Source of the DNA: Cyclobacteriaceae bacterium
GTDB lineage: Bacteria > Bacteroidota > Bacteroidia > Cytophagales > Cyclobacteriaceae
Assembly (NCBI GenBank): GCA_025358195.1
Contig: JANYKP010000344.1
Location: 1-5,116 of the forward strand
Direction: 5' to 3'
Length of the DNA: 5,116 nucleotides
Positions 1 through 5,116 of the stretch are shown here, piece after piece (position 1 is the stretch's first letter; each line of letters begins with the position of its first letter). Made by a program: the position numbers and the translations under genes. The notes beneath the pieces are model-generated. The model did not search any database, was not told the origin of the DNA, and saw only the letters and a list, made by a program, of their open reading frames with translations.

Positions 1-157
1 ATTTTATTTGTTCGTGATTCTTCAGATCAGTGCCTTGTTCCGTAAAATAATTGGCCGAGTCGGAGTGAAAAGCTTCATGAATCCTAGGAGGCGCCAACGC
101 AGGCCCTCGCATGAAAGAAGAGAATTCGTCGAAGGGTATGTCAACTGAAACTACCAT
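1..157 (-). CDS. Unrecognised partial reading frame running off the left edge
   Basis: On the minus strand an ATG at 157-155 opens a frame that stays open for 52 codons to the window edge. It begins MVVSVDIPFDEFSSFMRG and ends at the edge with TDLKNHEQIK. An in-frame TGA lies two codons upstream, so this ATG is the furthest possible start; a second ATG at codon 16 is an alternative. The frame is co-oriented with the hydrolase upstream and starts 57 bases after its stop. I do not recognise the product, and no motif is decisive. Two doubts: the start codon sits inside the AATCCT-type repeat block, and a plus-strand frame is also open across roughly 2-146. It may be the 5' end of a third operon gene, a gene fragment, or chance. 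Confidence 0.3.
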   Translation of the reverse strand, partial: MVVSVDIPFDEFSSFMRGPALAPPRIHEAFHSDSANYFTEQGTDLKNHEQIK

Positions 158-208
158 GGATCAGGATTAGAGGATGGATCAGGATTTTAGGATTATAGGA
201 TTTGGGGG
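156..208. repeat. AATCCT-type degenerate tandem repeat block
   Basis: On the plus strand ATGGATCAGGATTAGAGG (156-173) is followed directly by ATGGATCAGGATTTTAGG (174-191), identical at 16 of 18 positions, and then by shorter units ATTATAGG and ATTTGGGGG. On the minus strand this reads as repeated AATCCT units. Similar AATCCTGA/AATCCTAA strings are, to my recollection, scattered in intergenic regions of many Bacteroidota genomes. The block fills the gap after the hydrolase stop. No hairpin with a T-run is visible here, so it does not look like an ordinary terminator. Its function is unknown. Confidence 0.6.
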
Positions 209-214
209 ATGTCT

Positions 215-2278
215 TTACTTCGCTACAGGAAAGGAAGATATCCTGAGTCGGGCGGCGCCCATTGGCACAAGTATGATTTCTTCCACGGGTTCGCTTGTGT
301 TCACCGGACTTTGCGGCAATTCCGCGCACAAACCATACTGATCGATGGTCCAGCCTGGAATTCTTTTTCCCTTTGTTTTGATTTCTATGGGAACCGAGGC
401 AATCGTGAAGGGGAAATTATCTGCAGGCCAGGGTTTATGTACGAGGCCAAATTTATTTTCTAGATCAGAAAAGTTTTCAACTAACCCATAGTTCCACGGA
501 CTGTCCGGTTGAATTTCAAACGATGGCCACTTGGATTGATCGGTATTCTCCTGCCACTTGGAATCATGTTGTGCCGTTGCTTTGCTGTCGAAGCGAATGT
601 ATTTTTCGTTAATCTTCAATGAAAAGGTAAGCGGACCATAGTTGACACTCACGCTGTTCTTGTTTTTCTCCCATGTCCTTACTGTCACCTTCATCGGAAA
701 TCGGAGTGTTACCCGGTCATTGTTTCTCCAAACGTTAAGAATCTTCACATAACGGCCCGTACTGGCTAAAACGTTTACTACCTGGTCATTGATCTTTATC
801 TCAGGCTTTTCGCACCACGCCGGGATGCGCAGGTAAAGCGGAAACGATGTCGGTTTTGCCAATTGCATTTTCATTTGTATCGACTCATCAAATGGATAAT
901 GCGTCTGCTGTTGAATCATAACTTCTGTTCCATCTGCTACTTTTGATTTTACTTCACTATCTGAATAAAAAACAGCCGCCAGTCCATTGTCGGGTGTAGC
1001 CATCCACAAGTTCTCCGCATAATAAACCCAACCGCTGGTGTGATTGTGCTGACAGCAACGGCTGCTGAACGGGTTCATCATCAAATAAGGTCCGGGATTA
1101 TCGATTCCTGGGTTGTGATTTTTGCTGTCACTCACCACCATGTTAGGGGCCGTCAGGTAACGCAGCGACCGGTAATCCGGCATGAACGACGCAGGAAACG
1201 TATTGAAGGCAACGTCTTCACAATTTTCTGCCCAGAACGTATCGCCCGTGATACGGAGCATTATTTCATCAGACGACATTTGCTCCACCATGCCACACGT
1301 TTCTACAGCCTGGCGTGGGTCAACATAACCTTTGCGGGAATTTTCATCGGACCCAAACATGCCACCCGGAACCTGTCCATACATTTCGCGGATGAACTTT
1401 TGATTGTCATAGCTCGCCTGCAGATCAGTTGGGTCGCCGCTTTGCTGATAGAAGGTGGCCGGTTCGCGAAAGCACTGTGCAATGTTTACGTTGTGCCAGT
1501 TGGGCAACCAGCTTTTTAACTTCCAGTTAGCCGTATTGCGATGAATTTTCGTGGAGAGGACAAGAAGCCAGGGTTCTTTTGTGATATTATAAAGCCAGTA
1601 CACGCTGTACAAATTATCGCCGCCGCGGCTGTTCTCCCAATAGTCAGTAAGGAAATCATTATCAGGGATAGAAAGCTGCCATTTGAAATACTTCGTCATA
1701 TGAGCGATCACACGCGTGTCGTGACTGTACTCATAATACGACTGAAGAACAAACAACATCAGCATCTGCGCCCAGAGATCGCGTTTTCCGGTTGTCTTAC
1801 GGTTAACGTAAGGACCAAAGTCACCATTGTCGCGTTGGCTGTTGAGGGTGCCGTTGATCCACACCATCGATTCATTGATCATCCTTTTGTCATTGAGTAC
1901 ATATCCGATGTTGGCGTAGCCTTTCAACCAATACGGCATTTCTTCCCAGCCCCAGTCGCCCGTACCGTCCTTGTTCAACCACGCGTTATTTTTTTTTGTA
2001 AGCCATGCGCTTATTTCACCCAGTTGGCCAGTGAGGCCATCTCGTTGTAGTTCAAGACTTTTCAATAACCAGCCCCCCGGCTTTATCGCTCCGACCGGCA
2101 GCTTTACCAAATGCTGCGGCTTTAACGGCGACTGGTTACTTTGATAAAATGAATTGAGTACACTGCTCGCAGGTTTATCAACGACCATCACATCCCATTT
2201 GGATTGGGCGAATACAGTGACTGAAAACAGCATGTATAGGAAAGTTAAGGAGATCTTCATGTCTATGGTGTTGCTCAT
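215..2278 (-). CDS. Secreted glycoside hydrolase, GH127/DUF1680 family (beta-L-arabinofuranosidase-like)
   Basis: A 687-residue protein of the GH127 (DUF1680) superfamily, whose characterised members remove L-arabinofuranose from plant glycans; the substrate here is not determined. An N-terminal signal peptide (hydrophobic LTFLYMLFSVTVFA, likely cleavage near VFAQ/S) points to export to the periplasm or cell surface. The (alpha/alpha)6-barrel part holds WEEMPYWLKGY (111-121). By alignment with Bifidobacterium HypBA1, the zinc site would be E326, C328 (ETC) and C408-C409 (RCCQ), with C408 as the probable nucleophile and E312 the probable acid/base. The C-terminal beta-sandwich includes LYLRIPAWCEKP (481-492) and NYGPLTFSL (546-554). 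Length is normal and the gene looks intact. The chosen start overlaps the upstream DinB stop as ATGA; the Met at residue 7 (2260-2258) would give a more canonical signal peptide and is a real alternative. Family certain, exact activity not. Confidence 0.92.
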   Translation of the reverse strand: MSNTIDMKISLTFLYMLFSVTVFAQSKWDVMVVDKPASSVLNSFYQSNQSPLKPQHLVKLPVGAIKPGGWLLKSLELQRDGLTGQLGEISAWLTKKNNAWLNKDGTGDWGWEEMPYWLKGYANIGYVLNDKRMINESMVWINGTLNSQRDNGDFGPYVNRKTTGKRDLWAQMLMLFVLQSYYEYSHDTRVIAHMTKYFKWQLSIPDNDFLTDYWENSRGGDNLYSVYWLYNITKEPWLLVLSTKIHRNTANWKLKSWLPNWHNVNIAQCFREPATFYQQSGDPTDLQASYDNQKFIREMYGQVPGGMFGSDENSRKGYVDPRQAVETCGMVEQMSSDEIMLRITGDTFWAENCEDVAFNTFPASFMPDYRSLRYLTAPNMVVSDSKNHNPGIDNPGPYLMMNPFSSRCCQHNHTSGWVYYAENLWMATPDNGLAAVFYSDSEVKSKVADGTEVMIQQQTHYPFDESIQMKMQLAKPTSFPLYLRIPAWCEKPEIKINDQVVNVLASTGRYVKILNVWRNNDRVTLRFPMKVTVRTWEKNKNSVSVNYGPLTFSLKINEKYIRFDSKATAQHDSKWQENTDQSKWPSFEIQPDSPWNYGLVENFSDLENKFGLVHKPWPADNFPFTIASVPIEIKTKGKRIPGWTIDQYGLCAELPQSPVNTSEPVEEIILVPMGAARLRISSFPVAK

Positions 2279-2769
2279 CCGTTCTTACTTGCAAGCAACA
2301 TCAGTTGTCCCAAATGATAACTCAGATGATTGGTCCGGTTCACCAAGATGTTTAATTTATTTCGCTGTGGCTCTTTCGCAAAATCGGCTTCCGAAACAGC
2401 CGTATGTTTTTTGAACCATTCCTCTTCGTTCATCGTGCTGATGTGGTTAGCGATCCTGGTGTTTACTTCCTTCCAATAGGTACGAAGGTCGTTCGCAGCG
2501 GGTATCGCAAATCCGGATTTATCCGGATTGGATACGAAAGCCACATCCAGTTGAGGATACACCCTACCCCCTGTTCCCAGAAATACGGGTATCGCATCGT
2601 GTACGGCAGTCAAATGTCCCAACAAATAGATGCCTGAATTCCTGCCCGGTGAAACTTCGTGCGACAACTGAGCATCCGTGAGGCCGTCAAATAATTTGTC
2701 TGTTCGTTTGATGTGACTTTCCCAGGCGCTGATTGCCATGGTTACGAAGACTTGTTGTTGATTTTTCAT
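2275..2769 (-). CDS. DinB-like four-helix-bundle protein (putative metal-dependent enzyme)
   Basis: A 164-residue cytoplasmic protein of the DinB/YfiT-like superfamily. These are four-helix bundles that usually bind a divalent metal through three histidines; some relatives are thiol-dependent S-transferases, but most have no known role. The triad is visible: H52 in YLLGHLTAVHD (after helix one and a conserved N-S-G turn) and H148 with H152 in the last helix (NRTNHLSYHLGQLMLL). Length is typical. The gene is first of a minus-strand pair and its TGA stop (2277-2275) overlaps the ATG of the hydrolase gene, implying coupled translation. It is divergent from the tRNA-Arg gene, 98 bases away, so its promoter must lie in 2770-2867, where I see no convincing match on this strand. 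A Met at residue 11 is a less likely start. The name DinB does not imply an SOS role here. Confidence 0.88.
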   Translation of the reverse strand: MKNQQQVFVTMAISAWESHIKRTDKLFDGLTDAQLSHEVSPGRNSGIYLLGHLTAVHDAIPVFLGTGGRVYPQLDVAFVSNPDKSGFAIPAANDLRTYWKEVNTRIANHISTMNEEEWFKKHTAVSEADFAKEPQRNKLNILVNRTNHLSYHLGQLMLLASKNG

Positions 2770-2847
2770 GTTGGAGTCTTTGATATTTAATGAATGAATT
2801 TGTGGCTGTTAACTTTTCAATGCCCAACCAATGTTACTGAGAATTCC

Positions 2848-2855
2848 TATCTTTG
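2848..2855 (+). promoter_or_regulatory. Probable -7 promoter element of the tRNA-Arg gene
   Basis: TATCTTTG is an exact match to the Bacteroidota -7 consensus TAnnTTTG and ends 12 bases before the first base of the tRNA, a fitting distance for a transcript starting around 2860. No clear TTG (-33 element) is present 19-21 bases upstream, so the promoter may depend on the -7 element alone. Inferred from sequence only. Confidence 0.6.
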
Positions 2856-2867
2856 CCCAACTTTTTT

Positions 2868-2939
2868 GGCTCCGTATTTCAATGGATAGAATTTCAGATT
2901 CCGATTCTGAAGATGTAGGTTCGATTCCTACCGGGGCTA
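2868..2939 (+). tRNA. tRNA-Arg (anticodon CCG)
   Basis: The 72-nucleotide sequence folds as a cloverleaf: acceptor GGCTCCG with CGGGGCT (7 pairs, two of them G-U), D-arm TTTC/GAAT around an AATGGATA loop, anticodon stem TCAGA/TCTGA with loop TTCCGAT (anticodon CCG at 2901-2903, reading the Arg codon CGG), a 4-base variable loop, and T-arm GTAGG/CCTAC with loop TTCGATT. The discriminator base is A, and CCA is not encoded (CTA follows), as is usual in Bacteroidota. One oddity is a T-T mismatch at the outer D-stem pair (positions 10-25). It has its own -7 element and terminator. On the opposite strand the recombinase frame runs straight through it, and its 3' end is the likely integration site of the element to the right. 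Confidence 0.93.
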
Positions 2940-2946
2940 CTAAAGC

Positions 2947-2981
2947 GGGCAAATCAATAGAATTTTTGATTTGCCCTTTTT
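2947..2981 (+). terminator. Intrinsic terminator of tRNA-Arg
   Basis: GGGCAAATCAA (2947-2957) and TTGATTTGCCC (2966-2976) form a perfect 11-bp stem with an 8-base loop, followed at once by TTTTT (2977-2981). It begins 8 bases after the tRNA 3' end, so it should end the tRNA transcript. The same bases encode residues of the recombinase tail on the other strand. Confidence 0.88.
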
Positions 2982-3772
2982 CATTTCCTTTCAAAGCCTG
3001 TGTAAATGAATGAGTTAGTTCGAGAATGGAATTAACTTTTTCGGTTCGATAATTTTCTTTTTGCTTGTCGAATAGAATCCCGCCTGGAAACAGTAAATCT
3101 TGTAGCTGTACCTTCTGATCATACTCCCTGGAAACCCATAGGCTGCTAAGATTTGAGCATATTTTAAGTGATTGATCGATGAACTCGGATGGGTTCGATA
3201 ATTTATTTCTCGCTGGTTCGGAATCGCCGTTTAAGAAGCGTATTTCCTCTTTGAGTTTTCCGGCAATCTTTTCGAATATGTCGCGGTCGATCTCGCCATA
3301 GGCGAAGCGCTCTTCAATTTTATTTAGCTTGATTTGAAGCTCGTTGAGTTTTTGCTGACTAATCACCCTTGTTTCTTGTTCAGATTGTGTCAGATATTCA
3401 TAGGTCAAAAGAAGCTGTTCCTTCAGTAGGCCGCATGACTCCTGATCGATGTGGTAGCTTTTCAAAAAATCCGCATACAATGAATGCATTCCCTTTGCGC
3501 TTCGGTTGCATTTACAGCCGATCCTATTGCATTTGTAGTAATAAAGGTTCTTCGCTTTGACGATGTACCCAGTGAAAGGAGTACCACATTCCGCGCACCG
3601 AACGAAGTTCTTTAGAGGGATATTAGCGTTTCTGTTTTCCTGCTTGTAACCCTGGGCGTTCTTCTTGAGCATTTCATTTGCCTGCAAAAAGGTCTCTTCG
3701 GTGATCAGCGCCTCATGATTGCCCTTTATTACTTGGCCCTCCAGGAGATTGTGGGAAAGGTATCCGCAGTAA

Positions 3773-3985
3773 AATGGGTTCCTCAGTATCTCGGATAGCC
3801 GGCTTACCATTGAGCGAGTCCGGCAATGCCAACGTTTCAAGACGCTTTCTGACCAGGAGGCATTGCGGATCATCGAAACCCTTGAAAGACTTTCTGTGAT
3901 CCTTTACGATTATTACAGAAGCATTAAAACCGGAAGCCGTGAAAACAACCGACCTGCTCCAATCCTTCGGCAAAGGAAAGATTAG
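3773..3985 (+). pseudogene. Possible headless C-terminal fragment of a small helical protein
   Basis: A plus-strand frame follows a TAA at 3770-3772 and ends with TAG at 3983-3985, with no ATG inside. Its later part reads like protein: FKTLSDQEALRIIETLER followed by LSVILYDYYRSIK and a polar, basic tail. This would make an amphipathic helix pair. The coding-like stretch starts at about 3824-3836, next to where recombinase similarity ends on the other strand (about 3810), so both genes appear cut at one junction. I do not recognise the family. It could be the end of an accessory gene of the integrated element or a chromosomal gene cut by it; chance is not excluded. Confidence 0.3.
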
Positions 3986-4052
3986 TTCTGAAAAGCAACG
4001 ACCATCAAAAACGCCGTGATCTACTCTCCATCATTCCCCATATTTATGATTA
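3986..4052. other. Intergenic stretch without recognisable feature
   Basis: Between the remnant stop and the first hip operator I see no gene, no hairpin with a T-run and no repeat. The sequence becomes AT-rich toward 4040, where the hip control region begins. Confidence 0.5.
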
Positions 4053-4074
4053 AATGTTGGTTAACAACAACATT
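4053..4074. promoter_or_regulatory. HipB-type operator O1
   Basis: AATGTTG-N8-CAACATT, a perfect inverted repeat with an 8-base spacer (GTTAACAA). It is the farthest of three equally built sites upstream of the antitoxin gene. Geometry matches the E. coli HipB sites TATCC-N8-GGATA, with different bases. Binding by the adjacent antitoxin is inferred. Confidence 0.65.
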
Positions 4075-4102
4075 AAGTACCAAATATATACTTAATGTTG
4101 TT
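4066..4102. repeat. Perfect 14-bp inverted repeat spanning two operators
   Basis: AACAACATTAAGTA (4066-4079) and TACTTAATGTTGTT (4089-4102) are exact reverse complements around a 9-base spacer. The arms contain the right half of O1 and the left half of O2, so this may simply reflect symmetric placement of operator half-sites, or may itself be a bound or hairpin structure. There is no T-run typical of a terminator. Confidence 0.75.
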
Positions 4103-4115
4103 ATTTAACTACATT
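4094..4115. promoter_or_regulatory. HipB-type operator O2 (one mismatch)
   Basis: AATGTTG-N8-CTACATT: the left half is perfect and the right half differs from CAACATT at one base, with the same 8-base spacer as O1 and O3. Its centre lies 41 bp from that of O1 and 35 bp from that of O3. Confidence 0.55.
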
Positions 4116-4128
4116 CACTACTAGTATA

Positions 4129-4150
4129 AATGTTGTATATTTACAACATT
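4129..4150. promoter_or_regulatory. HipB-type operator O3 overlapping the likely hip promoter
   Basis: AATGTTG-N8-CAACATT, perfect halves; the arms extend by two more paired bases inward (AATGTTGTA/TACAACATT). The spacer TATATTTA (4136-4143) resembles the Bacteroidota -7 element TAnnTTTG except in its last base. If that is the -7 box, repressor bound here would cover it directly, giving autorepression, with a transcript starting near 4150 and a leader of about 20 bases before the antitoxin ATG. No clear -33 TTG is seen at the right distance. Confidence 0.65.
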
Positions 4151-4170
4151 AAATCACTTTAATCGGCTTA

Positions 4171-4521
4171 ATGATGGAAAAATCAAACAATTATTGGCAT
4201 GAAATGAGCGATTCAGCCATTTTGGAGACAATTGGCCAATTCCTAAAAGAGACAAGACTGCAACAAAATAAGACTCAACAACAGCTTGCTTCTGTAGCTG
4301 GAATCCACAGATTTACCGTTGTCCAAATGGAGAATGGAAAAGGTGGAACCCTTAAGTCATTCATTCAATTCATGAGGGGATTAGAGCAACTTCAACTTTT
4401 TCAACACTTTCAAGCCTCGCATCAAATTAGTCCCCTTGAGCTTGCCAAGCTGGAACAAAGCAGACGACATCGGGCGCGGAACAAGAAAAAACCCAATAAG
4501 AAAAGCAAATCTGATTGGTAA
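4171..4521 (+). CDS. hipB: HipB-like XRE-family antitoxin / autorepressor
   Basis: A 116-residue DNA-binding protein with an XRE/Cro-type helix-turn-helix at about residues 18-73: scaffold helix TQQQLASVAG (35-44), recognition helix within IHRFTVVQMENGKG (45-58), then LKSFIQFMRGLEQL. The C-terminal tail after SPLELAKLE is strongly basic (RRHRARNKKKPNKKSKSDW), as in Bacteroidota HipB-like proteins. By family knowledge it should neutralise the HipA kinase encoded next and repress the operon through the upstream AATGTTG-N8-CAACATT sites. Its TAA stop shares one base with the hipA ATG (TAATG), consistent with coupled translation. Two adjacent ATGs (4171, 4174) are both possible starts, and Met12 (MSDSAIL) is a third. 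The frame appears intact. The symbol is by family and context, not orthology with E. coli. Confidence 0.88.
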   Translation: MMEKSNNYWHEMSDSAILETIGQFLKETRLQQNKTQQQLASVAGIHRFTVVQMENGKGGTLKSFIQFMRGLEQLQLFQHFQASHQISPLELAKLEQSRRHRARNKKKPNKKSKSDW

Positions 4522-5116
4522 TGATTAATACAGCTTTCATAAATCTATGGAACAAACGAGTTGGCGCGGTTGCATGGTCGCCCGAAACAGGATTGGGCAC
4601 ATTTGAGTTTCAACCTTCATTTCTAAAGCAGCAATTGGATGTGGCCCCAATGAAAATGCCCCTGGACTCAGATCAGAAGATATTTTCTTTTCCGGAACTA
4701 AGGGATACAGCTTTTAAAGGACTTCCAGGTTTGTTGGCAGACGTATTACCCGACAAATATGGGAACACATTAATCAATGCGTGGTTGGCAAAAAACGGAC
4801 GGCCAGCGAATAGCTTGAACCCAGTAGAAATGCTATGCTACATAGGCAAAAGAGGTATGGGGGCATTGGAGTTTGATCCGATTGTTCCAAAAGGAAAAAA
4901 TGCTAGTACCAAAATTGAACTAGATAGTTTGATCAGCATGGCAGAACAATTACTTTCAGGAAGACAAGATTTTCAAACGAATCTATCGGCCAATGAAGAA
5001 AAGGCTTTGATAGATATACTTAAAATAGGAACCTCTGCAGGTGGCGCGCGCGCTAAAGCCATCATTGCCTACAATCCAACAACAGGTGAAGTAAGATCAG
5101 GTCAGGCCGATGCTCC
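4521..5116 (+). CDS. hipA: HipA-family serine/threonine kinase toxin (5' part, cut by window edge)
   Basis: The first 198 codons of a HipA-family protein; known members are kinases that phosphorylate targets such as glutamyl-tRNA synthetase and cause growth arrest when not bound by HipB. Residues 1-120 are the N-subdomain 1 (Couple_hipA type): LPGLLADVLPDKYGN (68-82) and LCYIGKRGMGALEFDP (105-120) are its typical signatures. IGTSAGGARAKA (169-180) is the start of the kinase domain and matches the glycine-rich loop that holds the autophosphorylated Ser150 of E. coli HipA; S172 is the likely equivalent. The catalytic Asp and the rest of the kinase lie beyond the right edge, so integrity cannot be judged; no frameshift is seen in this part. 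The start is fixed by the TAATG overlap with the antitoxin gene. Confidence 0.9.
   Translation, partial: MINTAFINLWNKRVGAVAWSPETGLGTFEFQPSFLKQQLDVAPMKMPLDSDQKIFSFPELRDTAFKGLPGLLADVLPDKYGNTLINAWLAKNGRPANSLNPVEMLCYIGKRGMGALEFDPIVPKGKNASTKIELDSLISMAEQLLSGRQDFQTNLSANEEKALIDILKIGTSAGGARAKAIIAYNPTTGEVRSGQADA

Larger units (their letters stand above)
2809..3873 (-). pseudogene. 5'-truncated large serine recombinase / integrase
   Basis: The 354-residue frame keeps only the back half of a large serine recombinase. Residues 23-70 (RLSEILRNPFYCGYL, then GNHEALITEETF) are the end of the recombinase domain (PF07508 type). Residues 89-122 form the zinc ribbon, with C93, C96, C115 and C120/C122. Residues about 150-215 are a charged coiled coil, and LLFPGGILFDK (260-270) is the typical late segment. 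The N-terminal resolvase domain with the catalytic serine and most of the recombinase domain, some 200 or more residues, are absent, and no other frame between here and the hip control region supplies them. It therefore cannot be an active recombinase. Residues before about 22 show no recombinase similarity and seem to be antisense to another remnant. From about residue 298 on, the frame runs antisense through the terminator, the tRNA (312-336) and its promoter before a stop is met. It is probably the integrase remnant of an element inserted at tRNA-Arg. Confidence 0.82.

Noticed and set aside
41..85. Minus-strand MKLFTPTRPIILRNK, resembling the start of an old-yellow-enzyme flavoprotein
   Set aside because: The frame stops after 18 codons and the likeness is short; regarded as coincidence.
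209..463. Plus-strand 84-codon frame
   Set aside because: Antisense to the 3' end of the GH127 gene, no recognisable features.
1040..2050. Two plus-strand frames (1040-1519 and 1541-2050) of 159 and 169 codons
   Set aside because: They lie entirely antisense to the GH127 gene, show no domain signature and are explained as shadows of its codon use.
2821..2861. Direct repeat TGCCCAAC at 2821-2828 and 2854-2861 as a possible attachment or regulator site
   Set aside because: Only 8 bases, on the side of the tRNA away from the element, one copy overlapping the -7 element; likely chance.
2831..3013. Plus-strand 60-codon frame across the tRNA
   Set aside because: It is simply translation of the tRNA gene, its promoter and its terminator.
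3713..3973. Minus-strand frame of 86 codons upstream of and overlapping the recombinase remnant
   Set aside because: Considered as the missing recombinase N-terminus through a frameshift, but it has no resolvase-like sequence and is rich in unrelated residues; treated as a chance frame.

Overview
The window looks like chromosomal DNA of a Bacteroidota bacterium, probably of the Cytophagales/Chitinophagales kind, though this is inferred. The clues are a tRNA gene without an encoded CCA end, a perfect TAnnTTTG (Bacteroidota -7 type) element just upstream of it, the absence of clear Shine-Dalgarno sequences, a secreted GH127/DUF1680 glycosidase, a Bacteroidota-style HipB/HipA pair, and an AATCCT-rich intergenic repeat of a kind familiar from this phylum.

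Left part (1-2769), all on the minus strand and read right to left: a DinB-like four-helix protein (2275-2769), then a large exported glycoside hydrolase of the GH127/DUF1680 family (215-2278). The two overlap by 4 bases (ATGA), so they form a translationally coupled pair. After the hydrolase stop comes a short block of AATCCT-type repeats (about 156-208), and then an unrecognised partial reading frame running off the left edge.

Middle (2770-3985): a tRNA-Arg with anticodon CCG (2868-2939, plus strand) has its own promoter element and a strong intrinsic terminator. Facing it on the minus strand is a large serine recombinase gene that has lost its 5' part. The catalytic resolvase domain and most of the recombinase domain are missing, while the end of the recombinase domain, the zinc ribbon and the coiled-coil tail remain. 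Its frame continues antisense through the terminator, the whole tRNA and the tRNA promoter. This looks like the leftover end of an integrative element that used the tRNA-Arg 3' end as attachment site. A second, also headless, plus-strand coding remnant (about 3773-3985) shares the truncation junction with the recombinase.

Right part (3986-5116): an AT-rich control region with three AATGTTG-N8-CAACATT operators precedes an XRE-type antitoxin gene (hipB-like, 4171-4521) and the first 198 codons of a HipA-family kinase toxin (4521 to the right edge), joined by a TAATG stop-start overlap. The operator geometry parallels the TATCC-N8-GGATA operators of E. coli hipBA. The most interesting reading is a decayed tRNA-Arg-integrated element next to an apparently intact HipBA module with an orderly three-site operator array of its own.
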